A stretch of 5,293 bases of DNA. It comes from Caldisericia bacterium (lineage in GTDB: Bacteria; Caldisericota; Caldisericia; UBA6126). The stretch spans positions 1 to 5,293 of the forward strand of contig JAQVYZ010000091.1 in the NCBI GenBank assembly GCA_028708485.1, written 5' to 3'. Below are positions 1 to 5,293 of the stretch, piece by piece. A program made the position numbers and the translations under genes. Within the stretch, counting starts at the first letter, position 1, and the number at the start of each line of letters is the position of its first letter. Below the pieces are notes generated by a model, which ran no database searches, was not told where the DNA came from, and was given only the letters and a program-made list of their open reading frames with translations.

Positions 1-1
1 A

Positions 2-745
2 GACAGAGACAACAAACTATGGGTGTATGACAAAAAGAGCGCTGCTATATTCAAGTTTGATACTAAGGGAGAGTTGCTTCAAACCATAAAAAAATTCGGG
101 ACCGGCAATATTCCCGAACTAGTCAGCATTGATTCTGACATCTACAATATGCTCTATGCCATGGATAAAAACGGAACTACCTATAATATCAACTCCAAAG
201 GAGAGAACCTAAGCAAAACCCAATGGAACAAACCCGGTGCCTCGAGTATGGCGTTTGATGTCGTTCATAAACAGATGTTTATCGCAACCGCCTCTATCTT
301 TTGCGGCAATGCGATCACAAAACAAAAAGCGTGGGAAATAGCCAAGCCCTGGCAAGCACCCCTTAAGAAAATATTTGAGATGCGTATCGGTTCCAGGATG
401 TTTACACAATACGGCAGTAACGCGAAAACGATGGATGCAGCCCCGTATATTGACGTTTTCTCTAACCGAACGATGGTGCCTCTCCGTACTATTGCAGAAG
501 CGGTTGGTTGTCAGGTGAACTGGATTGCTAAGGAACAGAGAATTGAATTATCCAAAACCGGATTGAAAGTGACACTGTTCATCAACAAAAAAGCAGCCCA
601 AGTCAATGGAAGGACGGTTCAATTAGATGCTGTCCCAGTTATTCAAAAGAGTCGGACGTTTGTACCGTTGCGTTTTGTAGGAGAAACTTTCTCCTTTCAG
701 GTAGAGTGGAAAGAAGTGGAGAGAAAAATCCGATTGATCGGATAG
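2..745 (+). CDS. Secreted propeller-like protein with C-terminal stalk domain (5'-truncated by window edge)
   Basis: The reading frame is open to the left edge, so only the last 247 residues are seen; the GTG at 23 is internal, because in-frame codons before it (DRDNKLW) continue the same repeat. Visible residues 1 to about 105 look like blades of an NHL/WD-type beta-propeller: short strands with Asp/Gly turns, as in KFDTKGELLQTI and LYAMDKNGTTYNI. After a linker, residues about 128-247 form a copper amine oxidase N-terminal-like (stalk) domain made of two half-repeats, each with the family hallmark (TMVPLRTIAEAVGCQVNW, then TFVPLRFVGETFSFQVEW). In this family the domain is usually a surface stalk or binding module with no oxidase activity; no catalytic domain is seen here. 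The signal peptide should lie upstream, out of view. The TAG stop touches the stop of the convergent lipoprotein gene. The stalk call is firm, the propeller call moderate, and the function unknown. Confidence 0.85.
   Translation, partial: DRDNKLWVYDKKSAAIFKFDTKGELLQTIKKFGTGNIPELVSIDSDIYNMLYAMDKNGTTYNINSKGENLSKTQWNKPGASSMAFDVVHKQMFIATASIFCGNAITKQKAWEIAKPWQAPLKKIFEMRIGSRMFTQYGSNAKTMDAAPYIDVFSNRTMVPLRTIAEAVGCQVNWIAKEQRIELSKTGLKVTLFINKKAAQVNGRTVQLDAVPVIQKSRTFVPLRFVGETFSFQVEWKEVERKIRLIG
724..743 (-). terminator. Probable intrinsic terminator of the minus-strand lipoprotein gene
   Basis: Read on the minus strand, 2 bases after the lipoprotein stop codon, there is a perfect inverted repeat ATCCGAT-CA-ATCGGAT (728-743), best drawn as a 6-bp stem with a TCAA tetraloop. 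It runs directly into TTTTT (724-728), then CTC. This is the shape of a small Rho-independent terminator. The stem has only three G-C pairs, so it may be weak. It lies wholly within the last codons of the convergent stalk-protein gene. On the plus strand the same hairpin has no T-run, so it would not serve that gene. Confidence 0.5.
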
Positions 746-1627
746 CTACTCGGTTATCTCCGGCGGGACAATCGGCTGTTCTACAGTAAAAGCTTTAAAG
801 GTTATCATCGCATAGTCTTTTTTAACAGTGTCATTCTGGAGGATTTGTTTTACCAATCCCTTTTCCGGACCTTTCTGCACCATAAATACTTCAATCACTT
901 TCCCGGATGCTTTTTCGGTAACGGTGAATTGGGTGCAGACTGCATTCGAAATCGTAACCGATATCTTAGATACTTCATAAGTGTAGGCGGTATCTTTATA
1001 AAAATTGTAAGCTACTTTTAACAGATAGGACTCCTTTGCAGAAACCTTCAGTTGAAGATCGGTAGGCACTTCAAACATATTCCAGAAACCTAAGGCGTCT
1101 GTTTCAAATCCGGACAATCCAAACTTGATACTCTTTACAGAAACCAATTGATTGTTGGTATCATATTGCTTGCCGACAATCCTCATCGCTTCATCTATCG
1201 TAACAGAATCGACGGTTCCAATAAACTGAAGAGACGTTTCTGATTTTCCCATGCGTAGTTGATACGAGTAAGCCGTCGGGATAACAAAATTTTCCGCTTT
1301 AATTCCAAATGGATGGGCAGCGTCAAGAATAAAGTCCCTGTAATTCTTCGCTTCCGGTATGACTACCCAGTCGTTAAACTCCTCAAAACGTTTATCCTGA
1401 ATAACCACTTTTACCTTATTTTCTTGACCGACTTGTATCTGATAGGCTCCCTCTTTATCAGTTGTGATGGTTTGTTCATTCACTTGTATCGGCACGCCAG
1501 CCACTGGTGAACGGTTATAGGACTCATAAACATACCCTTGCATCATGCGATTCTTCACACATCCCGATAAAACCGTGAACAAGCAACAAATTGACACTAA
1601 TATACTAATATTCTTCATACTAATCAT
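746..1627 (-). CDS. Lipoprotein with carboxypeptidase-regulatory-like domain
   Basis: This encodes 293 residues. The N-terminus is a lipoprotein signal peptide: Lys5, a hydrophobic core (about residues 7-19) and the lipobox LSGC with Cys23 as the lipidated residue, so the mature protein should be anchored to the outer face of the cytoplasmic membrane. Residues about 29-90 resemble the carboxypeptidase regulatory-like / CnaB-like beta-sandwich: GYVYES, then SPVAGVPIQVN, then TTDKEGAYQIQV, the usual order of 'extension-type, modifiable value, given new detail by DxxG'. Residues about 100-293 are predicted mostly beta strand and match no family I recognise. The first ATG is preferred over the ATG at codon 4 because GGGGGAGA lies about 10 bases before it. 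The gene diverges from the nitroreductase gene, and its TAG stop is immediately next to the TAG of the upstream convergent gene. Substrate and role are unknown. Confidence 0.85.
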   Translation of the reverse strand: MISMKNISILVSICCLFTVLSGCVKNRMMQGYVYESYNRSPVAGVPIQVNEQTITTDKEGAYQIQVGQENKVKVVIQDKRFEEFNDWVVIPEAKNYRDFILDAAHPFGIKAENFVIPTAYSYQLRMGKSETSLQFIGTVDSVTIDEAMRIVGKQYDTNNQLVSVKSIKFGLSGFETDALGFWNMFEVPTDLQLKVSAKESYLLKVAYNFYKDTAYTYEVSKISVTISNAVCTQFTVTEKASGKVIEVFMVQKGPEKGLVKQILQNDTVKKDYAMITFKAFTVEQPIVPPEITE

Positions 1628-1637
1628 TGTAGAGAAA

Positions 1638-1645
1638 TCTCCCCC
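1638..1645 (-). promoter_or_regulatory. Ribosome binding site of the lipoprotein gene
   Basis: The minus strand reads GGGGGAGA, with a 10-base gap to the ATG at 1625-1627 and about 19 bases to the second in-frame ATG at 1616-1618. The spacing supports the first ATG. A TAAAAT box just upstream (1647-1652) would put the transcript start on top of this site, so it is probably not the promoter; I see no convincing promoter for this gene. Confidence 0.6.
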
Positions 1646-1662
1646 AATTTTAAAGTATTTTT

Positions 1663-1693
1663 TTTGGGACAGGGGACAGTCCCCTGTCCCAAA
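1663..1693. repeat. Perfect 31-bp palindrome, REP/MITE-like, in the divergent intergenic region
   Basis: The left arm TTTGGGACAGGGGAC (1663-1677) and right arm GTCCCCTGTCCCAAA (1679-1693) are exact reverse complements around a single A at 1678. The core is far more GC-rich than the surrounding DNA. It is preceded on the plus strand by a run of eight T (1658-1665, overlapping the arm) but followed by AAATTCGG, so neither strand has the hairpin-then-T-run order of an intrinsic terminator; a terminator between divergent genes would also be out of place. From memory, GGGACAGGGGAC-type palindromes are dispersed repeats in several clostridial genomes and may be spread by REP-associated tyrosine transposases. 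That is recollection, not a search result. No transposase is in the window. Confidence 0.8.
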
Positions 1694-1711
1694 TTCGGGC
1701 TTGGTAAAATC

Positions 1712-1720
1712 TGCTACAAT
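1712..1720 (+). promoter_or_regulatory. Extended -10 promoter of the nitroreductase gene
   Basis: TGCTACAAT combines a TG dinucleotide with a -10 box matching TATAAT at five of six positions. Transcription would begin near 1727, giving a leader of about 29 bases that includes the Shine-Dalgarno site. A 17-base spacer places the -35 at 1692-1697 (AATTCG), which does not resemble TTGACA and overlaps the right end of the palindrome; the extended -10 may compensate. Confidence 0.5.
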
Positions 1721-1740
1721 GGTAGTAATAGAAAGTAATT

Positions 1741-1750
1741 AAGGGGAGGG
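1741..1750 (+). promoter_or_regulatory. Ribosome binding site of the nitroreductase gene
   Basis: AAGGGGAGGG ends five bases before the ATG at 1756, a strong site that fixes the start of the nitroreductase-family gene. Confidence 0.75.
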
Positions 1751-1755
1751 TAGCG

Positions 1756-2514
1756 ATGGATAAACAAGAATTGATAAAAGACAGAATAAGCCTGAAATCT
1801 AAATTTGTGTGGCTGGAAAACAGCCAGGTAAAAACAGACCAGGATTTAGGTTTACCGAGGCCAACTATTTTCAAAGTTTATGAAAATTATGAATATCTCT
1901 TTGAACTCCCGAAACCGAAAACAGATACCCTTCAAATGAATCAGTTGTTTAAGGTGATCGAAAAACGAAAGAGTGTGCGTCAGTTCACCGACACTCCTTT
2001 AACCATTGATGAGTTGTCTTTTCTATTATGGGCTACTCAGGGCATCAGGGTATTGGGTCCCGATGATGCTTATTCCAGAAGAATTGTCCCTTCCGGTGGA
2101 TCAAGACACACGTTCGAGACTTACTTGGCCGTTCATAATGTAACAGAACTACAACCCGGTATCTATCATTACCTACCAAAAACTCACCAGATCGGCCTGC
2201 TTTTCACAGATCCGGATATGCAAGCCCATATCGTTGCTCTAGCAAAAAGACAGGAATTTGTTGCAAAATGTGCGGTTACTTTTATCTGGAGTTGCATTCC
2301 TTATCGCGCAGAGTGGCGTTATCATTGGGAATCCCACAAGATGATTCTGATGGATGCCGGTCATGTCTGTCAAAACCTTTACTTAGCAACAGAAGCGATC
2401 AACGCAGGCACTTGCGCCATCGGCGCATATGACCAAGAGTATGCCGATGAATACCTGCACCTGGATGGCAACGAGGAATTCGTCATCTATGCAGCTCCGG
2501 TAGGTAAAGTATAA
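1756..2514 (+). CDS. SagB-type nitroreductase-family dehydrogenase (FMN-dependent)
   Basis: This 252-residue protein has the layout of stand-alone SagB/ThcOx-like members of the nitroreductase superfamily. KRKSVRQFTDTPL (residues about 70-82) is the N-terminal FMN-phosphate-binding segment and is followed by the ELSFLLWATQGI helix. VPSGGSRHTFETYLAV (111-126) is the family's PSxGxRHxxE block. AEWRYHWESHKMILMDAGHV (185-204), NLYLATEAINAGTCAIGAYD (207-226) and EEFVIYAAPVGK (240-251) are the C-terminal signature. SagB enzymes oxidise azolines to azoles in thiazole/oxazole-modified peptides, but many relatives stand alone with unknown substrates. No precursor peptide, cyclodehydratase (SagC/D) or YcaO gene is in the window, so a peptide-maturation role is not supported here. 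It is probably cytosolic (no signal peptide). About 60 N-terminal residues precede the conserved domain. It is a single-gene unit in the visible DNA, followed by a convergent gene after only 4 bases. The family is firm, the substrate unknown. Confidence 0.9.
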   Translation: MDKQELIKDRISLKSKFVWLENSQVKTDQDLGLPRPTIFKVYENYEYLFELPKPKTDTLQMNQLFKVIEKRKSVRQFTDTPLTIDELSFLLWATQGIRVLGPDDAYSRRIVPSGGSRHTFETYLAVHNVTELQPGIYHYLPKTHQIGLLFTDPDMQAHIVALAKRQEFVAKCAVTFIWSCIPYRAEWRYHWESHKMILMDAGHVCQNLYLATEAINAGTCAIGAYDQEYADEYLHLDGNEEFVIYAAPVGKV

Positions 2515-2518
2515 TCGC

Positions 2519-4699
2519 TTAGTATTCAGGATAAAATGTGATATTAATCTCCTGGGTGACTGCTTTCCAGTCTATGGTAGCCCCAAAAGCTTCACTGATA
2601 AAGCGAATAGGCACAAAAGTTCTGCCTTTCCTAATTTCAGGTGGAGTAGAGATTCGGTATTCGATATCGTTGATATAAGCGATTTTCTGATCAATCTTGA
2701 GTACGATCACTTTGATCCCCAGAGTAATAATGATCTTCCCTTTACCTTCTGCTATCCACTCAACCGTTGCGTTAAAAGCTTCACTGATAAAACGCAACGG
2801 TACCATAGTTGTGCTATTTTTTATATAAGACACCTCATCGAGCAGATAGGGATTCTCATTAATAAAAGCTGTTCTTTTACCTATCCATAATTTTATTCTG
2901 ACAATTGGAATGGGGATGATCCTCACTTCAAAAGGTATCGAGAGTTCCCCTCCATTAGAAGATACGATAAGTGTGTTAGAGATGATCTGTTCTTTTAAGT
3001 TTTTTGTCTCCATGCTGAGATATAGGGCGGTAGTTTCATTATTTGTAAGCTCAAATTCAGTCTTATCGACAGTCCATTTATTCTCTTTCTTTAACGACGC
3101 GTTTGCTTTTAGTTTTCCGGTTCCTGCATTTGAAAAAACAAGTTTGACCTTTATGGATTTTCCTTCCACAACAGGTTTTTTGAAATCAATCGAATCGCTT
3201 TGTTCTTTCAGCCAAATCAACTTTGGATTAGTCTTGATCGTTTGAACGGTGACAGGTATGGTCCATGTTTTGTTTTCAGATTTTACTGAAACACTGCCAT
3301 TATACTTGTTTACGTTTTTTAACAGCACTTCCTTAATCAACTCCACTTCAAAAATCTGTTTTCCTCCTGGCGTTAATGTGATTAGTTTCGGTTGTACATC
3401 CATCCAATTTTCATTTGAAGTTACCTTCAGTTCTACTTTTCTCTGAGTAAGATTCGTAATACTGTTCGTTCTTTTCAAGAGTAGTGGATCAGTAATATCA
3501 ATCGTTCCGAAATCTACTTTTGGTTGATCAAATTGAATCATATCCACTATTTCTGCATGAATCGGTATGGTTGCCTTTCCGCCATCTGATGTTATCGTGA
3601 TCATGGCATCCAAAATCTCAATCCGGTTGTCAGCTTTTATTGTCACTTCGATATCGACCCTATTCTCATTAAATGATCTTATCGATAAAGCCATTCTCCG
3701 ATCGGAAGTCATCAAAGTGCCTGTGATGGGTCCTGGATTTTCATTCTGAATTGTCAGGAATTTGGTCTTAGGTTCATTGACCAAAATCACACCGAAATCC
3801 ATCTCCATTGGTATCACAACGAGTTTTGGGATAGCAGTAATTTCAAAGGTTATGCTGATTACTTTTTCACCATAGGGTGTTTTAATGAAAACTTTCTCTG
3901 CATACTTTCCGATTTTTAACTGATTCAGTGCGATGGTACAAACAACTTCTTTTGTATCGTAATCACCTATGAAAAATGATTGTGGAAAAACAGTGATGGC
4001 TTCGTTGGACGTAGTTAATTCTACATCTAATTGTCCTTCGCCAAGGTTCACAACGCTAAACTTTACCTCTTTCTTATCATTACTTTGAGCGATTTTGCCT
4101 AAATCAAAAGCTGTTTCCAGTACTTGTAAGCATGGATCCGGGCCGGTAGCTTCAGAATCAAATAAAACATAACTCCTATCTGAAGGAGCAAAATCAACTA
4201 AACTCCCATCAATACGGGTAATAGCGATAGAAACTGAGAAATGACTACCTTCCAATCCTATTCTTTCTTTTTCTAATGAAAAAAACATGATTGGGCTATC
4301 TTTCAAGTATTCAGGTATCCCAAAAAAAGGTATGGATGAGTTTGTTTCTAGGTTAAATAAAGACATCATTAAACATTCAGGACAATCGGGTATAATTTGC
4401 ATAACTTCAAGACTAAAGGTATTTTTATCCTCGGGATTTTTCTTTCCTTCTGTGTTAATCAACACCTTTAGCTTATTATCGCCAAATCCGAGATTCCAAT
4501 TTCCCCAGCTCTCGCATCGAAAATAGAGGATACTTCCAGAATCACGGACTGCCAGACTTTTTATCGCCAGATTTGATTTCCCTTTTCTTTCTTTTCTGAT
4601 TTGAACCGGCCATTGGCTGCCTTTGGAATAGGCAGGTAATATGAAAACGGCACAAAAACTCATCACCACCAAAAAGGTGGATATTATCTGTTTTTTCAC
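2519..4699 (-). CDS. Large secreted protein: four Ig-like repeats plus C-terminal stalk domain
   Basis: This encodes 726 residues from a GTG start (4697-4699) with TTAAGGAG six bases upstream. A Sec signal peptide (MKK, hydrophobic to about 22) probably cleaves after AYS at 25. Residues about 40-185 form a beta-rich domain (SILYFRCESW, KLKVLINTEG) that faintly recalls DOMON/CBM9-like sandwiches; it carries a CPEC pair (C106, C109). Then come four repeats of about 100 residues, starting near 193, 296, 393 and 501 with a 'xxFD/DFG.I' strand (TAFDLGKI, MEMDFGVI, PKVDFGTI, DSIDFKKP). Each closes with a 'IP-x-x' strand (GGKATIPIHAEI, TWTIPVTVQT, GGELSIPFEV). This is the style of ASPM-SPD-2-Hydin / BACON-like Ig folds. 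Residues about 604-726 are the duplicated copper amine oxidase-like stalk domain (TTMVPLRFISEAFNATVEW and TFVPIRFISEAFGATIDW). No LPXTG, S-layer or catalytic motif is seen. It is likely an extracellular scaffold or binding protein; ligand unknown. Confidence 0.9.
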   Translation of the reverse strand: MKKQIISTFLVVMSFCAVFILPAYSKGSQWPVQIRKERKGKSNLAIKSLAVRDSGSILYFRCESWGNWNLGFGDNKLKVLINTEGKKNPEDKNTFSLEVMQIIPDCPECLMMSLFNLETNSSIPFFGIPEYLKDSPIMFFSLEKERIGLEGSHFSVSIAITRIDGSLVDFAPSDRSYVLFDSEATGPDPCLQVLETAFDLGKIAQSNDKKEVKFSVVNLGEGQLDVELTTSNEAITVFPQSFFIGDYDTKEVVCTIALNQLKIGKYAEKVFIKTPYGEKVISITFEITAIPKLVVIPMEMDFGVILVNEPKTKFLTIQNENPGPITGTLMTSDRRMALSIRSFNENRVDIEVTIKADNRIEILDAMITITSDGGKATIPIHAEIVDMIQFDQPKVDFGTIDITDPLLLKRTNSITNLTQRKVELKVTSNENWMDVQPKLITLTPGGKQIFEVELIKEVLLKNVNKYNGSVSVKSENKTWTIPVTVQTIKTNPKLIWLKEQSDSIDFKKPVVEGKSIKVKLVFSNAGTGKLKANASLKKENKWTVDKTEFELTNNETTALYLSMETKNLKEQIISNTLIVSSNGGELSIPFEVRIIPIPIVRIKLWIGKRTAFINENPYLLDEVSYIKNSTTMVPLRFISEAFNATVEWIAEGKGKIIITLGIKVIVLKIDQKIAYINDIEYRISTPPEIRKGRTFVPIRFISEAFGATIDWKAVTQEINITFYPEY
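2585..2791 (-). repeat. Direct repeat inside the stalk domain coding region
   Basis: The 18 bases AAAAGCTTCACTGATAAA occur identically at 2585-2602 and 2774-2791, exactly 189 bases (63 codons) apart. On the coding strand both encode FISEAF, the core of the two stalk half-repeats. Flanking codons differ. The interval reflects the internal duplication that builds this domain, not a mobile element. Confidence 0.85.
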
Positions 4700-4705
4700 T
4701 TAGCA

Positions 4706-4713
4706 CTCCTTAA
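4706..4713 (-). promoter_or_regulatory. Ribosome binding site deciding the GTG start of the Ig-repeat protein
   Basis: The minus strand reads TTAAGGAG, then six bases, then GTG at 4699. The site and the signal peptide that follows (MKKQIISTFL if GTG is read as Met) together justify GTG as the start codon. Confidence 0.75.
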
Positions 4714-4735
4714 AGTCATACAGAAATATAATGAA

Positions 4736-4764
4736 ATTATAAGTTTAAAGGCAAATTTACCTAA
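4736..4764 (-). promoter_or_regulatory. Putative promoter of the Ig-repeat protein gene
   Basis: The minus strand has a perfect TATAAT at 4736-4741. A 17-base spacer leads to TTAGGT at 4759-4764, a weak -35; TTGTTA (4762-4767) is a better hexamer but 20 bases away. Transcription would start near 4729, giving a leader of about 30 bases that contains the Shine-Dalgarno site. The DNA is AT-rich, so chance matches are possible. Confidence 0.45.
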
Positions 4765-4804
4765 CAAAGAACTTATGAGAAAAATACATCGTCGTAAGAA
4801 AACG

Positions 4805-5293
4805 TTAATCAAGGTGACGAATTGCGGGAAGTAAGTAGGAGATAAGGGCTATCCCAAGGATCAAAATGCCGGAAATGGCAAACCACTGATTCACACCCAC
4901 CTTATCAGCAAAAGATGCTGACAGTATTAATCCTAACGGCATTGACACTGAAACAAGACTTCCAACCAGGGAAAACACCCGCCCTAAATACGCTGATTCT
5001 ATTTTCTGCTGGAACAAAGCCATCTCCACTGCACTGTAAAAGGGAACCGCAAATCCCATAAACAAACAGCAAATCACAAAAAAGATAAAACCATTGGACG
5101 GAAGGAAGCCTGATATAGTTAAACTGACTCCCATAATTACAATAGACATGACAATGGTAATGGACCGTCTTTTAAAACCACCCCATAATCCTAACACCAA
5201 CCCTCCCAGCAACATTCCTGAGGCAAAGACAATCTCAACGGCTGAAGCATGATAAGCTGTCCCTGCAAAATACTTCAGACTCATTAACGGATA
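4805..5293 (-). CDS. MFS drug-efflux transporter, MefA-like (C-terminal part; start outside window)
   Basis: The frame is open at the right edge: codons Y-P-L precede the first visible Met (5282-5284), so that Met is internal. The fragment (162 residues) covers roughly the last 40% of a typical 400-420-residue, 12-helix transporter. Numbering from that Met, about five membrane helices are visible: 16-34, 42-60, 66-84, 103-124 and 133-153. Family-typical pieces include YPLMSLKYFAGTAYHASAVE at the start, the cytoplasmic loop WGGFKRR, the PFYSAVEMALFQQKIE segment, YLGRVFSL before the eleventh helix, and GVNQWFAISGILIL before a short charged tail. These resemble proton-driven drug antiporters of the DHA3 group (macrolide efflux MefA-like) in Gram-positive bacteria. 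Substrate cannot be told from a C-terminal half. It lies upstream of, and on the same strand as, the Ig-repeat protein gene, 105 bases away, but that gene seems to have its own promoter. Confidence 0.88.
   Translation of the reverse strand, partial: YPLMSLKYFAGTAYHASAVEIVFASGMLLGGLVLGLWGGFKRRSITIVMSIVIMGVSLTISGFLPSNGFIFFVICCLFMGFAVPFYSAVEMALFQQKIESAYLGRVFSLVGSLVSVSMPLGLILSASFADKVGVNQWFAISGILILGIALISYLLPAIRHLD

Noticed and set aside
209..409. Minus-strand open frame inside the propeller/stalk gene.
   Set aside because: It is antisense to a well-supported gene, short, and without family resemblance.
730..775. Longer-range inverted repeat CCGATTG (730-736) / CAATCGG (769-775), considered as a plus-strand terminator for gene 1.
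   Set aside because: Seven-base arms with a loop of 32 bases and no downstream T-run.
1658..1693. Palindrome plus T-run considered as an intrinsic terminator.
   Set aside because: The T-run precedes the hairpin on the plus strand and is an A-run after it on the minus strand; the site is also between divergent genes.
1545..1874. Two small overlapping open frames (1545-1742 plus, 1650-1874 minus) spanning the intergenic region, considered as small peptide genes.
   Set aside because: Both read through the palindrome and overlap the start of a confident gene on the other strand; neither has a convincing ribosome binding site, and the shared WDRG(Q/L)SPVP peptide is simply the translation of the palindrome.
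2910..3749. Several plus-strand open frames opposite the Ig-repeat gene (also 4287-4526).
   Set aside because: They are antisense shadows of a long gene with signal peptide, repeats and a known domain; their translations show no recognisable motifs.
4774..4804. Weak inverted repeat (CTTACGA / TCATAAG on the minus strand) after the transporter stop, considered as its terminator.
   Set aside because: The arms have a mismatch and a long loop, and no T-run follows, so it is not distinguishable from chance in AT-rich DNA.

Overview
The window looks like chromosomal DNA of a low-to-moderate GC Gram-positive bacterium, most likely Bacillota. The pointers are two proteins ending in the duplicated 'copper amine oxidase-like' stalk domain (common in secreted proteins of Bacillota), strong purine-rich Shine-Dalgarno sites, a classical lipobox lipoprotein, and an efflux transporter resembling Gram-positive MefA-like pumps. 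No rRNA, tRNA, CRISPR array, transposase or phage gene is visible, and genus cannot be fixed from this sequence alone.

Layout, left to right. (1) 2-745 (+) is the 3' part of a gene for a propeller-like protein that ends in a stalk domain; its start lies left of the window. (2) 746-1627 (-) encodes a 293-residue lipoprotein with a carboxypeptidase-regulatory-like beta-sandwich. Its stop codon directly abuts the stop of gene 1. (3) 1628-1755 is a divergent intergenic region carrying a perfect 15+1+15 bp palindrome, an extended -10 promoter and two Shine-Dalgarno sites. (4) 1756-2514 (+) encodes a SagB-type nitroreductase-family flavoprotein. (5) 2519-4699 (-) encodes a 726-residue secreted protein with four tandem Ig-like repeats followed by a stalk domain; it starts with GTG. 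(6) 4700-4804 is a short AT-rich spacer with a good -10 box for gene 5. (7) 4805-5293 (-) is the C-terminal part of a major facilitator superfamily efflux pump whose start lies right of the window.

The genes do not form one operon: strands run +, -, +, -, -, and both convergent junctions are extremely tight (0 and 4 bp). Three of the five products are predicted to act outside the membrane and one is a membrane pump, so the neighbourhood is biased toward the cell surface, but nothing ties them into one pathway. The most notable non-coding features are the GGGACAGGGGAC palindrome beside the nitroreductase promoter and a probable minus-strand terminator embedded in the last codons of gene 1. I do not see convincing evidence for a new multi-gene system; the large Ig-repeat/stalk protein and the lipoprotein are the least characterised products.
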